Assembly: GCF_001654865.1 (NCBI RefSeq)
Contig: NZ_LXEO01000062.1
Location: 1 to 38,580, forward strand
Source: Buttiauxella noackiae ATCC 51607
Lineage (GTDB): Bacteria; Pseudomonadota; Gammaproteobacteria; Enterobacterales; Enterobacteriaceae
Length of the DNA: 38,580 nucleotides
Reading direction: 5' to 3'
Part shown: positions 1 through 11,058 of the stretch, in pieces
Layout: each line of letters opens with the position of its first letter
Position numbering within the stretch: the stretch's first letter is position 1
Notes under the pieces: generated by a model
Seen by the model: the letters and a program-made list of their open reading frames with translations, nothing else
Told to the model about the DNA's origin: nothing
Databases searched by the model: none
Translations under genes and position numbers: made by a program

Positions 1-131
1 AATTTACGAAAACCACTCTCATTTCCTCGATATAATCCTCTGAAAATCACGCCATAAACTAGTTTAACCCCCTGCCTATAAAATTCGCGCTTAAGTGAAA
101 CATTTTCAACTATCTTATGAATACTCGACAT

Positions 132-160
132 TTGACAGTCCGCGAGTTATCTTCAGCTAT
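132..160 (+). promoter_or_regulatory. Candidate sigma70 promoter of metA
   Basis: A perfect -35 hexamer TTGACA lies at 132-137. A weak -10-like stretch (agctat, 155-160) follows after a 17-bp spacer. The -10 region runs into the MetJ boxes, so repressor and polymerase would compete. The -35 is clear; the exact -10 is uncertain. Nothing else is recognisable in bases 1-131. Confidence 0.4.
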
Positions 161-186
161 CTGGATGTCTAAACGTTTAAACGTAT
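155..186 (+). promoter_or_regulatory. MetJ operator (tandem met boxes) upstream of metA
   Basis: Contiguous 8-bp units related to the met-box consensus AGACGTCT run in register: agctatct (155-162), ggatgtct (163-170), aaacgttt (171-178) and aaacgtat (179-186). MetJ with S-adenosylmethionine binds tandem met boxes cooperatively and represses methionine biosynthesis. The array ends 19 bp before the metA ATG, the position I recall in E. coli. Confidence 0.75.
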
Positions 187-205
187 GTTTTGAGGATATA
201 AGGTT

Positions 206-1135
206 ATGCCAATTCGGGTGCAGGATGAGTTACCAGCTGTCAATTTCCTGCGGGATGAGAATGTCTTTGTCATGACAACATCGCGCGCAAGCAATCAGGA
301 GATCCGTCCGCTCAAGGTGCTCATACTTAATCTGATGCCGAAAAAGATTGAGACGGAGAACCAGTTTTTACGTCTGCTTTCTAACTCTCCTCTACAGGTT
401 GACGTTCAGTTGTTACGCATTGATTCGCGCGAATCCCGTAATACACCAACTGAGCACCTCAATAACTTCTACTGTAATTTCGACGATATACAGGATGAAA
501 ATTTTGATGGGCTTATCGTTACCGGTGCGCCATTGGGCCTGGTTGAGTTTAACGATGTGGCCTACTGGCCGCAGATCGAACAAGTGATTCATTGGGCTAA
601 AGATCACGTCACCTCAACGCTATTTGTCTGTTGGGCTGTGCAAGCTGCACTCAATATTATTTACGGTATTCCTAAGCAAACGCGCAAAGAGAAATTGTCG
701 GGCGTATATGAGCATAACCTCACTTACCCGCACGCGCTGCTAACTCGCGGCTTTGATGATACTTTCCTGGCGCCACATTCGCGTTACGCCGATTTCCCTG
801 CATCGTTGATCCGTGACTACACCGATCTCGAAGTTCTGGCCGAGTCAGAAGAAGGGGATGCTTACCTTTTTGGTAGCAAAGATAAACGCATTGCATTTGT
901 AACGGGCCATCCGGAATATGATTCACACACGCTTTCAGGTGAGTATTTCCGCGACGTAGAAGCAGGTCTGAATCCAGATGTGCCTTATAACTATTTCCCG
1001 GGTAATGACCCGCAGAAGAAGCCGCATGCAACCTGGCGTAGTCACGGGAATTTACTGTTCACAAACTGGCTGAACTACTACGTTTATCAGATCACACCTT
1101 TCGATCTGCGTCATATGAACCCAACGCTCGATTAA
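206..1135 (+). CDS. metA: Homoserine O-succinyltransferase MetA
   Basis: Cytosolic enzyme that transfers succinyl from succinyl-CoA to L-homoserine, the first committed step of methionine synthesis. It has 309 residues, the usual enterobacterial length. The glutamine-amidotransferase-like catalytic triad is intact: Cys142 in [11 protein letters not shown], then His235 and Glu237 in [10 protein letters not shown]. The C-terminus [18 protein letters not shown] is typical of the family. The ATG at 206 is chosen because the protein begins [10 protein letters not shown] as in E. coli; a TGAGGA Shine-Dalgarno lies at 191-196. MetJ boxes precede it and a rho-independent terminator follows 31 bp after the stop, so it is probably transcribed alone. 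The enzyme is known to be heat-labile and feedback-inhibited in E. coli; neither can be read here. Confidence 0.98.
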   Translation: MPIRVQDELPAVNFLRDENVFVMTTSRASNQEIRPLKVLILNLMPKKIETENQFLRLLSNSPLQVDVQLLRIDSRESRNTPTEHLNNFYCNFDDIQDENFDGLIVTGAPLGLVEFNDVAYWPQIEQVIHWAKDHVTSTLFVCWAVQAALNIIYGIPKQTRKEKLSGVYEHNLTYPHALLTRGFDDTFLAPHSRYADFPASLIRDYTDLEVLAESEEGDAYLFGSKDKRIAFVTGHPEYDSHTLSGEYFRDVEAGLNPDVPYNYFPGNDPQKKPHATWRSHGNLLFTNWLNYYVYQITPFDLRHMNPTLD

Positions 1136-1165
1136 GCGTTTCAGCATCCCGTCACCTCTACGATC

Positions 1166-1190
1166 AAGGCACCTTTGGGTGCCTTTTTTA
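1166..1190 (+). terminator. Rho-independent terminator after metA
   Basis: An 8-bp stem aaggcacc (1166-1173) / ggtgcctt (1178-1185) with a 4-nt loop is followed by a T-rich tract. It separates metA from the aceBAK promoter. Confidence 0.85.
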
Positions 1191-1270
1191 TTTTCTAAAA
1201 ACCACTTCCCTGACTGAATAATTTTTAACTTCATAAATATCAATGTGATAAAAGATTTTAAATTCAAAAA

Positions 1271-1311
1271 TGGAAATTGTTTTTGATTTTAAATAATCAT
1301 GAAGTAGTCTT
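1271..1311 (+). promoter_or_regulatory. aceBAK promoter with IclR operator
   Basis: TGGAAATTGTTTTTG (1271-1285) matches the IclR half-palindrome TGGAAAT-N-ATTTCCA in its first half and strongly resembles the E. coli aceB operator as I recall it. A -35-like TTGATT (1283-1288) and a -10-like TAGTCT (1305-1310) lie 16 bp apart. IclR binding here would occlude the -35. The upstream part of the 259-bp metA-aceB gap is AT-rich, a reasonable context for IHF, but no site was resolved. Confidence 0.6.
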
Positions 1312-1394
1312 AATCCTGTTGAGTGAAAACCAGACACTGGACGTACCAGATAGAATTGGCGTTATTGACGGGATGATATGAGGGGAGAGATCCA

Positions 1395-2993
1395 ATGACA
1401 CAACAGACAGTTAGCGCAGAGTTGGCCTTTAGCCAACCGTTTGGTGAACCAGAGCGACAGATACTGACGCCTGATGCAGTAGAGTTTCTCAGTGAGCTCG
1501 TCACCCGCTTTACACCGCAATGTAATAAGCTGCTGGCGGCACGCACCGTACAGCAGGCAGAAATTGATGCTGGAAAGCTTCCAGATTTTATTTCGGAAAC
1601 AAGTTCCATTCGTGAATCTGAATGGACTATTCGTGGAATCCCAGCCGATTTACTGGATCGACGCGTCGAAATTACAGGCCCGGTTGAACGCAAGATGGTG
1701 ATCAACGCTTTAAATGCTAACGTCAAAGTGTTCATGGCCGACTTTGAAGACTCACTGGCACCAAGCTGGAGCAAAGTTATTGATGGCCAAATCAACCTGC
1801 GTGATGCGATAAACGGCACCATTAGCTGGACAAACGAAGCAGGCAAAATTTATCAGTTGAAGCCTGATCCCGCGGTACTGGTTTGCCGTGTTCGTGGCCT
1901 GCACTTACCGGAAAAACATGTCACCTGGCGCGATGAACCTATCCCGGGTAGCCTGTTCGACTTCGCTCTTTACTTCTTCCACAACGTGGATGCCCTGCTG
2001 GCCAAAGGCAGTGGCCCCTATTTCTACCTGCCAAAAACACAATCCTGGCAGGAAGCCGCCTGGTGGAGCGAAGTTTTCAGCTTTACAGAAGATCATTTCT
2101 CGCTGCCACGCGGCACCATTAAAGCGACGCTGCTGATTGAAACACTGCCAGCGGTATTCCAGATGGACGAGATCCTGCATGCACTGCGCGATCACATTGT
2201 CGGGCTGAACTGTGGCCGTTGGGATTACATTTTCAGCTACATTAAAACCCTGAAAAATCATCCGGATCGTATCCTGCCCGATCGCCAGTCCGTCACCATG
2301 GACAAACCGTTCCTGAATGCCTATTCGCGTTTACTGATCAAAACCTGTCACCGCCGGGGAGCGTTTGCCATGGGCGGCATGGCGGCGTTTATCCCGAGTA
2401 AAGACAGCCAACGCAATGAGTGGGTGCTCAATAAAGTTAAAGCCGACAAACAAATGGAAGCCACCAACGGCCACGATGGTACATGGATTGCGCATCCAGG
2501 CCTCGCTGACACAGTAATGGAAGTCTTTACCAAAGCATTAGGCGATGACAAAAACCAGCTGCATGTTTTACGCGCAGAAGATGCTCCGATTACCGCCGAA
2601 CAGCTGCTGGAAGCGTGTCCTGGTGAACGCACTGAAGCGGGAATGCGCGCGAACATCCGCGTCGCGGTGCAATACATCGAAGCGTGGATTTCAGGCAATG
2701 GCTGCGTACCGATCTACGGGCTGATGGAAGATGCCGCGACCGCCGAAATTTCGCGAACCTCAATCTGGCAGTGGATCCGTCACGAAAAAACATTGAGCAA
2801 CGGCCAAACGGTTACCAAAGCGCTGTTCTGCCAGATGCTGGCCGAAGAGATGTTCGTGATTCAGGAAGAGTTAGGCGACAAGCGTTTCAGCCAAGGGCGC
2901 TTTGATGAAGCGGCTCGCCTGATGGAACAAATCACCACCTCCGATACGTTAATCGACTTCCTGACGCTGCCGGGCTACCGCCTGCTTGCCTGA
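1395..2993 (+). CDS. aceB: Malate synthase A (AceB)
   Basis: Condenses glyoxylate with acetyl-CoA to malate, the second step of the glyoxylate shunt, needed for growth on acetate or fatty acids. It has 532 residues (E. coli A form about 533). Family marks are DFEDS at about 116-120, the basic VCRVRGLHL near 161-169, LIETLPA near 247-253 and the malate synthase signature around [11 protein letters not shown] (270-280). It is the short A isoform, lacking the large insertion of the G form. The ATG at 1395 has the Shine-Dalgarno AGGGGAGA at 1381-1388. It is the first gene of aceBAK; aceA begins 34 bp downstream. IclR repression is inferred from the upstream operator. Confidence 0.98.
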   Translation: MTQQTVSAELAFSQPFGEPERQILTPDAVEFLSELVTRFTPQCNKLLAARTVQQAEIDAGKLPDFISETSSIRESEWTIRGIPADLLDRRVEITGPVERKMVINALNANVKVFMADFEDSLAPSWSKVIDGQINLRDAINGTISWTNEAGKIYQLKPDPAVLVCRVRGLHLPEKHVTWRDEPIPGSLFDFALYFFHNVDALLAKGSGPYFYLPKTQSWQEAAWWSEVFSFTEDHFSLPRGTIKATLLIETLPAVFQMDEILHALRDHIVGLNCGRWDYIFSYIKTLKNHPDRILPDRQSVTMDKPFLNAYSRLLIKTCHRRGAFAMGGMAAFIPSKDSQRNEWVLNKVKADKQMEATNGHDGTWIAHPGLADTVMEVFTKALGDDKNQLHVLRAEDAPITAEQLLEACPGERTEAGMRANIRVAVQYIEAWISGNGCVPIYGLMEDAATAEISRTSIWQWIRHEKTLSNGQTVTKALFCQMLAEEMFVIQEELGDKRFSQGRFDEAARLMEQITTSDTLIDFLTLPGYRLLA

Positions 2994-3027
2994 ACCCTAC
3001 TTAAATAAAAATCAAGGAGCATCTGCC

Positions 3028-4338
3028 ATGACTAAAACCTCACGCACCCAACAAATCGAACAATTACAACAAGACTGGACGCAGCCACGCTGGGAAGGCA
3101 TCAAGCGCCCGTACAGTGCAGAAGAAGTGGTTAAGCTGCGCGGCTCGGTGAACCCTGAATGTACGCTTGCGCAAAATGGCGCGGCGCGAATGTGGCGCCT
3201 GCTGCATGGTGAATCGAAAAAAGGGTACATCAACAGTCTCGGTGCGTTAACCGGCGGGCAGGCGTTGCAACAGGCGAAAGCAGGCATCGAAGCCATTTAT
3301 CTGTCCGGTTGGCAGGTGGCGGCAGATGCCAACCTGGCTTCCAGCATGTACCCGGATCAATCGTTGTACCCGGCGAACTCGGTGCCGGCAGTGGTTGATC
3401 GGATCAACAACACGTTCCGTCGCGCCGATCAGATCCAGTGGGCATCGAACATTGAAGAAGGTGATCCGCGTTATGTTGATTACTACCTGCCGATCGTGGC
3501 GGATGCAGAGGCCGGTTTTGGTGGCGTACTGAATGCTTTCGAGTTGATGAAATCGATGATTCAGGCCGGTGCGGCAGCCGTTCACTTTGAAGATCAGCTC
3601 GCATCGGTTAAGAAATGCGGCCATATGGGCGGCAAAGTATTAGTTCCTACTCAAGAAGCGATTCAGAAACTGGTTGCGGCACGTTTGGCCGCTGACGTTA
3701 TGGGTGTTCCGACACTTGTTATTGCCCGTACCGATGCCGATGCTGCGGATTTGATTACTTCGGATTGCGATGAATACGACCGCGAATTCATTACTGGTGA
3801 ACGCACGCAAGAAGGTTTCTACCGCACTCGCGCGGGTATTGAGCAGGCAATCAGCCGTGGGCTTGCCTATGCGCCGTACGCCGATTTGGTGTGGTGTGAA
3901 ACCTCTAAGCCAGACCTTGAGCAGGCACGCCGCTTTGCCGATGCCATTCATGCGCGCTTCCCAGGCAAACTGCTGGCGTATAACTGTTCACCATCATTTA
4001 ACTGGAAGAAAAACCTCGACGACAAAACTATTGCTTCGTTCCAGGAGGAACTGTCAGCAATGGGCTACAAATACCAATTTATTACACTCGCGGGCATCCA
4101 CAGCATGTGGTTCAACATGTTCGATCTGGCACACGCCTACGCGCAGGGTGAAGGGATGCGCCATTACGTGGAAAAAGTGCAGCAGCCAGAATTTGCCGCA
4201 GCACCTGAAGGTTACACCTTCGTTTCCCATCAGCAGGAAGTGGGCACCGGGTATTTCGACCGTGTGACGACGATTATTCAGGGGGGAGCTTCTTCGGTGA
4301 CGGCATTAACGGGGTCAACGGAAGAAGAGCAATTCTGA
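3028..4338 (+). CDS. aceA: Isocitrate lyase (AceA)
   Basis: Cleaves isocitrate to glyoxylate and succinate, bypassing the decarboxylating half of the TCA cycle. It has 436 residues (E. coli 434). The catalytic signature KKCGHMGGK is present with the active cysteine at residue 197; the metal-binding region [10 protein letters not shown] and the NCSPSFNW motif are intact. I start at the ATG at 3028, preceded by AAGGAG (3014-3019), because the protein then begins [13 protein letters not shown] like known homologues. The reading frame is open back to about 2986 with a non-ATG codon overlapping aceB, but that extension has no ribosome site. It is followed by a paired REP element before aceK. Confidence 0.98.
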   Translation: MTKTSRTQQIEQLQQDWTQPRWEGIKRPYSAEEVVKLRGSVNPECTLAQNGAARMWRLLHGESKKGYINSLGALTGGQALQQAKAGIEAIYLSGWQVAADANLASSMYPDQSLYPANSVPAVVDRINNTFRRADQIQWASNIEEGDPRYVDYYLPIVADAEAGFGGVLNAFELMKSMIQAGAAAVHFEDQLASVKKCGHMGGKVLVPTQEAIQKLVAARLAADVMGVPTLVIARTDADAADLITSDCDEYDREFITGERTQEGFYRTRAGIEQAISRGLAYAPYADLVWCETSKPDLEQARRFADAIHARFPGKLLAYNCSPSFNWKKNLDDKTIASFQEELSAMGYKYQFITLAGIHSMWFNMFDLAHAYAQGEGMRHYVEKVQQPEFAAAPEGYTFVSHQQEVGTGYFDRVTTIIQGGASSVTALTGSTEEEQF

Positions 4339-4343
4339 GTTCT

Positions 4344-4417
4344 TGTAGGGCGGATAAGCACCGAGTCATCCACCATTTAAAGTCGAAGGTGGACGACGCT
4401 TCGCTTTTCCACCCTAA
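4344..4417. repeat. Paired REP element (BIME) between aceA and aceK
   Basis: Two inverted REP-like units: the first reads tgtagggcggataagc... at 4344-4375, the second ends ...ttttccaccctaa at 4386-4417. Each can fold alone and the pair can fold together. The same family recurs near 10.9, 20.85, 27.15 and 34.25 kb. In E. coli the aceA-aceK gap also carries REP-like hairpins, thought to help keep aceK expression far below aceA. This copy is more degenerate than the others. Confidence 0.75.
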
Positions 4418-4435
4418 ATTTAGATGGGGTGCGTT

Positions 4436-6178
4436 ATGACTCGTAGGCTGGAACTGTTAATTGCCCACACTATCCTGCAAGGTTTTGACGCGCAGTATGG
4501 CCGCTTTCTTGAAGTGACCGCAGGAGCCCAGCAGCGCTTTGAACAAGCAGACTGGCATGCAGTTCAGCAGGCGATGAAAAGTCGCATCCATCTCTACGAT
4601 CACCATGTTGGCCTGGTGGTGGAGCAATTGCGTTGCATCACTGGCAGCCACAATACTGACGACGAGTTTTTACTGCGAGTCAAAGCGCAGTACACACAAT
4701 TGCTACCCGATTACCCTCGCTTTGAAATCGCCGAAAGCTTTTTCAATTCTGTTTATTGTCGACTATTCGATCACCGCTCGTTATCTCCCGAGCGGCTTTT
4801 TATCTTTAGCTCTCAGGAAGAAAAGCGTTTTCGTGAGATCCCTCGTCCGTTATCGAAATCCTTTACCCCAGCTTTAGGATGGCAGCCACTTCTGCGCTCC
4901 TTGCTAAGAGATTTGCCTTTGCGTTTGCCGTGGCAAGATTTGGCGCGAGATGCGGGTTACATCATTGCGCATCTGACGGAAACCTTTGGTTCTGATGCTT
5001 TGCAGCAGGCATCCCTTGAGGTCGCCAATGAGCTGTTTTATCGCAATAAAGCCGCCTGGCTTGTAGGTAAGCTGGTTTTGCCGAGTGGTAAAGTGCCGTT
5101 TTTACTGCCAATTCATCGCACTGATGATGGCTATCTGGTCGTTGATACCTGTTTAACCAGTGCCGCCGAAGCGAGTATTGTCTTTGGTTTTGCCCGTTCC
5201 TATTTCATGGTTTATGCGCCACAACCTGCGGCTCTGGTGGAGTGGCTACGCGAGTTGTTGCCCGGTAAAACGACGGCCGAATTGTATATGGCAATTGGTT
5301 GCCAGAAACACGGTAAAACTGAAAGTTACCGTGAATATCTGACATATATCTCTGCTACTGATGAGCAGTTTATTGAAGCACCGGGTATCCGTGGCATGGT
5401 GATGCTGGTGTTTACGCTGCCTGGTTTTGACCGGGTATTCAAAGTGATTAAAGACAAGTTCGCGCCACAAAAAGAGGTTACTGCTGAGCGGGTGCGCGAG
5501 TGCTATCAACTGGTCAAAGAGCATGACCGCGTCGGGCGCATGGCCGATACCCAGGAATTTGAAAACTTTGTGCTGTCTAAACATCAAATTAGCCAGCCAT
5601 TGATGGCGTTATTACAGCAGGAAGTGCCTGAAAAACTGACCGATCTCGGCGACCGTATTGCCATCAGCCATCTTTATATTGAACGCCGAATGGTGCCGCT
5701 GAATTTGTGGCTTGAGCAGGTAGAAGGGCAGCAATTACGCGATGCGGTGGAAGAATACGGTAACGCTATCCGCCAGCTTGCCGCCGCCAATATCTTTCCC
5801 GGCGACATGCTGTTTAAAAACTTTGGTGTGACACGCCACGGGCGCGTGGTGTTCTACGATTACGATGAAATTTGCTACATGACAGAAGTGAATTTTCGCA
5901 ACGTACCGCCGCCGCGTTACCCTGAGGATGAACTCTCTGCCGAGCCGTGGTACAGCGTAGCGCTGGGGGATGTGTTCCCGGAAGAATTCCGCCACTACTT
6001 ATGCGCCGACCCGCGTATCCGTCAGCTGTTTGATGAGATGCACAGCGATCTGTTTCGCGCCGATTATTGGCGGGCGTTGCAGGAGCGAATCCGTAACGGC
6101 CATGTGGAAGATGTTTTTGCCTATCGCAAACGCCAGCGTTTCTGCCAGCGTTTTGGACAATTACAGCAGGCGGGTTAG
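4436..6178 (+). CDS. aceK: Isocitrate dehydrogenase kinase/phosphatase (AceK)
   Basis: Bifunctional enzyme that phosphorylates isocitrate dehydrogenase, inactivating it so that isocitrate enters the glyoxylate shunt, and that also removes the phosphate. It has 580 residues (E. coli 578). Family-specific stretches are clear: ETLPD-type regulatory region replaced by the usual [37 protein letters not shown] in the kinase core, the catalytic block [18 protein letters not shown] and YDYDEI. The ATG at 4436 gives [17 protein letters not shown], matching homologues; another ATG 12 bp upstream (4424) is possible but less like the family. The Shine-Dalgarno is poor (GGGGTG at 4426-4431, close to the start) and a BIME lies just upstream, both consistent with low expression. 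Its stop overlaps that of iclR by 2 bases. Confidence 0.97.
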   Translation: MTRRLELLIAHTILQGFDAQYGRFLEVTAGAQQRFEQADWHAVQQAMKSRIHLYDHHVGLVVEQLRCITGSHNTDDEFLLRVKAQYTQLLPDYPRFEIAESFFNSVYCRLFDHRSLSPERLFIFSSQEEKRFREIPRPLSKSFTPALGWQPLLRSLLRDLPLRLPWQDLARDAGYIIAHLTETFGSDALQQASLEVANELFYRNKAAWLVGKLVLPSGKVPFLLPIHRTDDGYLVVDTCLTSAAEASIVFGFARSYFMVYAPQPAALVEWLRELLPGKTTAELYMAIGCQKHGKTESYREYLTYISATDEQFIEAPGIRGMVMLVFTLPGFDRVFKVIKDKFAPQKEVTAERVRECYQLVKEHDRVGRMADTQEFENFVLSKHQISQPLMALLQQEVPEKLTDLGDRIAISHLYIERRMVPLNLWLEQVEGQQLRDAVEEYGNAIRQLAAANIFPGDMLFKNFGVTRHGRVVFYDYDEICYMTEVNFRNVPPPRYPEDELSAEPWYSVALGDVFPEEFRHYLCADPRIRQLFDEMHSDLFRADYWRALQERIRNGHVEDVFAYRKRQRFCQRFGQLQQAG

Positions 6179-7008
6179 CGCCCGCCGCCATAAGCCTGAG
6201 TAATCTCCTTCGCCGCTTTAATCACTAACGCGCCTAACTCGGTAACGCGGTCATCAGTGATACGTGAAATCGGCCCGGAAATTGAAATCGCGGCAAAGGC
6301 TTCATGATGCTCGTCATAGATACACGCCGCTACACAGCGCAACCCCAACGCATGTTCTTCATCATCAAATGAATATCCGCGCTTACGCGTTTGCGCCAAA
6401 TCTTCTTTCAAATGTAACGGAGAGGTGAGCGTCGCAGGGGTATAGCTATGCAGCCCTTTGCGATGCAGCAGAGTTGCCACCTGGTCGTCACTCAAATTCG
6501 CGAGAAACACCTTTCCTGCACCGGATGCATGCATGGGTAATTTGCCACCAATTGGGGCTGACATCCGCATAAGCTGCGCGCATTGCACCTGGTCGATAAT
6601 AATCGCCTGATGATCGCTATGGTCGAGCACTGCCAGGTTCACCGTTTCGCCGGAGTCTTCCATCAACTTGCGCAGTATCGGGTGAACAATTGCCAACAGA
6701 TTGCGGCTTTGTAAGAAGCTACTACCCACAACAAACGCATGTGCGCCAATCGTCCAGTGCCCGAGATCGCCGATCTGGCGTACAAAGCCAAGTTGTTGCA
6801 TGGTGGTCAGTAGACGATGAGTCGTGGAGTTAGGTAAACCTGCTTGCTGCGCCAGCTCGGTGAGGGCAACACTACCGTGTGATTCAGCAATCCATTCAAG
6901 CAATTTCAGGCCGCGAGTAAGCGACTGAACCTGTCCGGTGGGTTGTGGTGCGGCCACTGTGGCAGCACGCGGTTTTTTTCCACGTTTGGCGGGAACGGCA
7001 GCAACCAT
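6175..7008 (-). CDS. iclR: Acetate operon repressor IclR
   Basis: Founding member of the IclR family; represses aceBAK and its own gene, with pyruvate and glyoxylate as known effectors. It has 277 residues (E. coli 274). The N-terminal winged helix spans about residues 25-90 ([15 protein letters not shown], then [20 protein letters not shown]). The C-terminal effector domain carries [20 protein letters not shown] and [19 protein letters not shown] start at the ATG at 7006-7008, which gives [12 protein letters not shown] and has AGGAG 6 bp upstream; the frame stays open further upstream, but that would overlap its own operator. It is convergent with aceK, the stop codons overlapping, with no arpA between them. 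Confidence 0.97.
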   Translation of the reverse strand: MVAAVPAKRGKKPRAATVAAPQPTGQVQSLTRGLKLLEWIAESHGSVALTELAQQAGLPNSTTHRLLTTMQQLGFVRQIGDLGHWTIGAHAFVVGSSFLQSRNLLAIVHPILRKLMEDSGETVNLAVLDHSDHQAIIIDQVQCAQLMRMSAPIGGKLPMHASGAGKVFLANLSDDQVATLLHRKGLHSYTPATLTSPLHLKEDLAQTRKRGYSFDDEEHALGLRCVAACIYDEHHEAFAAISISGPISRITDDRVTELGALVIKAAKEITQAYGGGR

Positions 7009-7031
7009 AACTAACTCCTGTTTTCGTATCG

Positions 7032-7046
7032 TGGAAATCATTTTCG
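7032..7046 (-). promoter_or_regulatory. IclR autoregulatory operator
   Basis: TGGAAAT-C-ATTTTCG fits the IclR palindrome TGGAAAT-N-ATTTCCA with two mismatches at its far end. It lies 24 bp upstream of the iclR start codon, where binding would block transcription of iclR. Known E. coli IclR autorepresses from a similar site. Confidence 0.6.
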
Positions 7047-7097
7047 TTTTATTTGGCGATAATGCAACCAGCATTGGACTCATCGGATCAGTCAGGT

Positions 7098-7114
7098 GAA
7101 CATGTCTCATGTTC
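7098..7114. promoter_or_regulatory. Palindrome in the iclR-metH divergent region
   Basis: GAACATG-tct-CATGTTC is a perfect 7-bp inverted repeat with a 3-bp centre, lying 79 bp upstream of the metH start. It is a plausible operator. MetR is known to control metH, but its TGAA-N5-TTCA consensus does not fit the longer spacing here, so the regulator is unknown. Confidence 0.35.
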
Positions 7115-7192
7115 CATTGCTTTGCGACTATTACAAGTTATGACAGTATGCCTTGTAGGCTGACAGGCTTGGGTAAACAGGTGGGAGTTAGA

Positions 7193-10100
7193 GTGAGCAA
7201 TAAATTAGAAAAACTGCATCAGCAGTTGCAACAACGCATTTTGGTACTGGATGGTGGTATGGGAACCATGATCCAGAGCTACCGTCTTGATGAGAGTGAT
7301 TTCCGTGGAGAGCGCTTTGCGGACTGGCCATGTGACCTGAAAGGGAACAATGACTTGCTGGTCCTGAGCAAGCCGGAAATCATTGCCGCTATTCACTACG
7401 CCTATTTTGAAGCTGGCGCTGACATCGTCGAAACCAACACCTTCAACTCAACGACCATCGCGATGGCGGATTACCAAATGGAATCCCTGTCGGCAGAAAT
7501 CAACTTTGAGGCGGCTAAACTCGCCCGTGCTTGTGCTGATGAATGGACAGCACGCACACCTGAAAAACCACGCTACGTGGCAGGTGTGTTAGGCCCAACT
7601 AACCGTACTGCCTCTATTTCACCGGACGTGAACGACCCTGCATTCCGCAATGTGACCTTTGATCAACTGGTAGACGCTTATCGCGAATCTACACGCGCGC
7701 TGGTGGAAGGTGGCTCCGATCTGATTATGATTGAGACGGTGTTCGATACTCTGAACGCCAAAGCGGCTATTTTTGCGGTTAAAACTGAATTTGAAGCGCT
7801 GGGTGTTGATTTACCGATCATGATTTCCGGCACCATCACCGACGCTTCAGGCCGTACCCTTTCCGGCCAAACGACCGAAGCCTTCTATAACTCACTGCGT
7901 CACGCCGATGCGCTGACCTTCGGTCTGAACTGTGCATTGGGGCCAGATGAGCTACGCCAGTATGTCGCTGAGCTTTCACGCATTGCTGACTGTTACGTTA
8001 CCGCGCACCCGAATGCCGGCCTGCCAAATGCTTTCGGTGAATACGATCTCGATGCAACTGAGATGGCCAACCAGATTGGCGAATGGGCTCAGGCAGGTTT
8101 CCTGAACATTATCGGCGGTTGCTGCGGTACCACACCTGCACACATTGCGGCAATGAGCAAAGCCGTAGAAGGCGTTGCCCCACGTAAAATACCAGACCTG
8201 CCAGTGGCATGCCGCCTGGCGGGGCTTGAGCCGCTGAACATTGGCGCCGATAGCCTGTTTGTCAACGTGGGTGAGCGTACCAACGTCACCGGTTCTGCCA
8301 AGTTTAAGCGCCTGATCAAAGAAGAAAAATATAACGAAGCGTTGGAAGTGGCACTTCAGCAGGTTGAAAGTGGCGCGCAGATCATCGACATCAACATGGA
8401 TGAAGGGATGCTCGACGCCGAAGCGGCGATGGTACGTTTCCTCAATCTGATTGCCGGTGAGCCAGATATTGCCCGTGTACCAATCATGATTGACTCCTCG
8501 AAATGGGACGTCATCGAAAAAGGCCTGAAGTGTATTCAGGGAAAAGGCATTGTTAACTCCATCTCCATGAAAGAAGGCGTGGAGCCGTTTATCCGTCACG
8601 CAAAACTGGTGCGCCGTTACGGTGCCGCGATGGTGGTAATGGCGTTTGACGAAGTCGGCCAGGCGGATACCCGTGAGCGCAAAATTGAAATTTGCCGCCG
8701 CGCCTACAAAATTCTGACCGAAGAAGTGGGCTTCCCGCCGGAAGACATTATTTTTGACCCGAATATCTTTGCCGTTGCGACCGGGATTGAAGAACATAAT
8801 AACTACGCACAGGACTTCATCGATGCGTGTGCCGATATCAAGCGCGAACTGCCTCATGCGATGATTTCAGGCGGCGTATCGAACGTGTCGTTCTCCTTCC
8901 GGGGCAACGACCCGGTGCGTGAAGCGATCCACGCGGTCTTCCTTTACTACGCCATTCGCAACGGCATGGATATGGGGATTGTTAACGCCGGACAACTGGC
9001 GATATATGACGATCTCTCGCAGGAATTGCGCGATGCGGTTGAAGACGTCATTCTTAACCGCCGCGACGACAGCACCGAGCGTTTGCTCGATCTGGCTGAA
9101 AAATATCGCGGTACGAAAAGCGACGATGGCGCGACTGCTCAGCAAGCCGAGTGGCGTAGCTGGGATGTGAAAAAGCGTCTTGAATATTCGCTGGTTAAAG
9201 GCATCACCGAGTTTATTGAACTCGATACAGAAGAAGCCCGTCAGCAGTCTGAACGCCCGATTCAGGTCATTGAAGGCCCGCTGATGGACGGCATGAACGT
9301 GGTTGGCGACCTGTTTGGTGAAGGGAAAATGTTCCTGCCACAGGTGGTGAAATCTGCGCGCGTGATGAAACAAGCGGTGGCGTACCTCGAGCCGTACATT
9401 GAAGCCAGTAAAGAGAAAGGCTCCACCAACGGCAAAATCGTGCTCGCCACGGTAAAAGGCGACGTTCACGACATCGGCAAAAACATCGTGGGTGTGGTGC
9501 TGCAATGTAACAACTATGAAATCATCGATCTTGGCGTAATGGTGCCTGGCGAGAAGATTTTGAAAACTGCCCGTGAAGTGGGTGCCGATATTATCGGCCT
9601 GTCTGGCCTGATTACGCCGTCGCTGGATGAAATGGTGAACGTCGCCAAAGAGATGGAGCGCCAGGGCTTTACGCTACCGCTGCTGATTGGCGGGGCGACA
9701 ACCTCGAAAGCGCACACGGCGGTGAAAATCGAGCAGAACTACAGCGGCCCGACAGTTTATGTGCAGAACGCCTCGCGTACCGTAGGTGTCGTGGCGGCAC
9801 TGCTTTCTCCGACTCAGCATGACGAGTTTGTGGAACGCACGCGCAAAGAATATGTCACTGTTCGAACCCAGCACGGTCGCAAAAAGCCGCGTACTCCGCC
9901 GGTCACTCTTGCTGCTGCCCGTGAAAACGATTTTGCATTTGATTGGGCAAGCTATACACCGCCCGTCCCGCATCGCCCTGGTGTGCAGGAAGTGACGGCG
10001 AGTATCGAAACGCTGCGTAACTACATCGACTGGACGCCATTCTTTATGACCTGGTCGCTGGCCGGGAAATACCCGCGCATCCTCGAAGATGAAGTTGTGG

Positions 10101-10876
10101 GTGAAGAGGCGAAACGCCTGTTTAAAGACGCCAACGATATGCTCGACAGATTGCATGCGGAAAAATTGCTGACGCCGCGTGGTGTCGTCGGTCTGTTCCC
10201 GGCAAACCGTGTGGATGATGACATCGAAATCTATCGTGATGAATCGCGCACCCATGTGCAGACCGTTGCACACCATTTGCGCCAACAGACCGAGAAAACA
10301 GGTTTTGCTAACTACTGCCTGGCCGATTTTGTGGCACCGAAACTCAGTGGAAAAGCTGACTACATCGGTGCGTTTGCGGTCACTGGTGGCATGGAAGAAG
10401 ACGCGTTAGCGGAAGGTTATGAAGCACAGCATGATGATTACAACAAAATCATGGTGAAAGCATTGTCTGACCGTCTGGCCGAAGCTTTTGCGGAATATTT
10501 ACATGAGCGTGTGCGTAAAGTTTACTGGGGCTACGCGCCAACAGAGAACCTCAGCAACGAAGAGCTTATCCGTGAAAACTATCAAGGGATTCGCCCGGCA
10601 CCAGGTTATCCGGCCTGCCCGGAACACACTGAAAAAGCGACTATCTGGGAACTGCTGGACGTCGAAAATGTGGTGGGGATGAAACTTACTGAATCCTACG
10701 CCATGTGGCCTGGCGCTTCGGTTTCCGGCTGGTACTTCAGCCATCCTGATAGCAAGTACTACGCCGTGGCGCAAATTCAGCGCGACCAGGTGGAAGACTA
10801 TGCGCGCCGTAAAGGGATGTCTGTTACCGATGTGGAACGCTGGTTAGCACCGAATTTGGGGTATGACGCGGATTAG
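7193..10876 (+). CDS. metH: Cobalamin-dependent methionine synthase (MetH)
   Basis: Transfers methyl from 5-methyltetrahydrofolate through methylcobalamin to homocysteine, forming methionine. With a GTG start at 7193 it has 1227 residues, the E. coli length, and a Shine-Dalgarno GGGAG at 7183-7187. Modules in order: the homocysteine/zinc domain (about 1-325; zinc ligands in GLNCALGP and GGCCGTTP), the folate-binding domain (about 350-620; [18 protein letters not shown]), the cobalamin domain (about 650-895; the [13 protein letters not shown] motif, whose His ligates cobalt), and the reactivation domain (about 900-1227; [30 protein letters not shown]). An open extension back to 7109 overlaps the divergent regulatory region and is rejected. 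The presence of metH implies that the strain makes or imports B12. It is followed directly by a BIME. Confidence 0.98.
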   Translation: MSNKLEKLHQQLQQRILVLDGGMGTMIQSYRLDESDFRGERFADWPCDLKGNNDLLVLSKPEIIAAIHYAYFEAGADIVETNTFNSTTIAMADYQMESLSAEINFEAAKLARACADEWTARTPEKPRYVAGVLGPTNRTASISPDVNDPAFRNVTFDQLVDAYRESTRALVEGGSDLIMIETVFDTLNAKAAIFAVKTEFEALGVDLPIMISGTITDASGRTLSGQTTEAFYNSLRHADALTFGLNCALGPDELRQYVAELSRIADCYVTAHPNAGLPNAFGEYDLDATEMANQIGEWAQAGFLNIIGGCCGTTPAHIAAMSKAVEGVAPRKIPDLPVACRLAGLEPLNIGADSLFVNVGERTNVTGSAKFKRLIKEEKYNEALEVALQQVESGAQIIDINMDEGMLDAEAAMVRFLNLIAGEPDIARVPIMIDSSKWDVIEKGLKCIQGKGIVNSISMKEGVEPFIRHAKLVRRYGAAMVVMAFDEVGQADTRERKIEICRRAYKILTEEVGFPPEDIIFDPNIFAVATGIEEHNNYAQDFIDACADIKRELPHAMISGGVSNVSFSFRGNDPVREAIHAVFLYYAIRNGMDMGIVNAGQLAIYDDLSQELRDAVEDVILNRRDDSTERLLDLAEKYRGTKSDDGATAQQAEWRSWDVKKRLEYSLVKGITEFIELDTEEARQQSERPIQVIEGPLMDGMNVVGDLFGEGKMFLPQVVKSARVMKQAVAYLEPYIEASKEKGSTNGKIVLATVKGDVHDIGKNIVGVVLQCNNYEIIDLGVMVPGEKILKTAREVGADIIGLSGLITPSLDEMVNVAKEMERQGFTLPLLIGGATTSKAHTAVKIEQNYSGPTVYVQNASRTVGVVAALLSPTQHDEFVERTRKEYVTVRTQHGRKKPRTPPVTLAAARENDFAFDWASYTPPVPHRPGVQEVTASIETLRNYIDWTPFFMTWSLAGKYPRILEDEVVGEEAKRLFKDANDMLDRLHAEKLLTPRGVVGLFPANRVDDDIEIYRDESRTHVQTVAHHLRQQTEKTGFANYCLADFVAPKLSGKADYIGAFAVTGGMEEDALAEGYEAQHDDYNKIMVKALSDRLAEAFAEYLHERVRKVYWGYAPTENLSNEELIRENYQGIRPAPGYPACPEHTEKATIWELLDVENVVGMKLTESYAMWPGASVSGWYFSHPDSKYYAVAQIQRDQVEDYARRKGMSVTDVERWLAPNLGYDAD

Positions 10877-10885
10877 TTTTTACTT

Positions 10886-10952
10886 TGTAGGTCGGATAAG
10901 CGTTAGCGTCATCCGACAAAAAGGGTGGATGGCGTGCGCTTATCCACCCTAA
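10886..10952. repeat. Paired REP element (BIME) between metH and yjbB
   Basis: Best-preserved copy of the local REP family. Unit 1 (10886-10918) begins tgtaggtcggataagcg and closes with catccgaca. Unit 2 (10922-10952) is inverted, agggtggatggcg to ttatccaccctaa. Both form GC-rich hairpins just after the metH stop and could protect the metH 3' end. No separate terminator is seen between metH and yjbB. Confidence 0.85.
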
Positions 10953-11058
10953 ATTCCTTCCTTTTCCCCTTCTTACATCCCGAAACGTTTAAATCTCACC
11001 AGGCGTTATATACTGGAAAGAGAAGGAATTTCTTCGCTCAAACTAACCAGGAGAAAGT

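Noticed and set aside
2986-3027. Earlier start for aceA overlapping aceB
   Set aside because: Non-ATG start, no ribosome site; the ATG at 3028 behind AAGGAG fits the family.
7109-7192. N-terminal extension of metH to 7109
   Set aside because: The added residues are unlike the family and cover the divergent regulatory region; the GTG at 7193 gives the standard 1227 residues.
7976-9505. Long open frames (293 and 212 codons) antisense to metH
   Set aside because: Shadows of the metH reading frame; no domain, no start signal.
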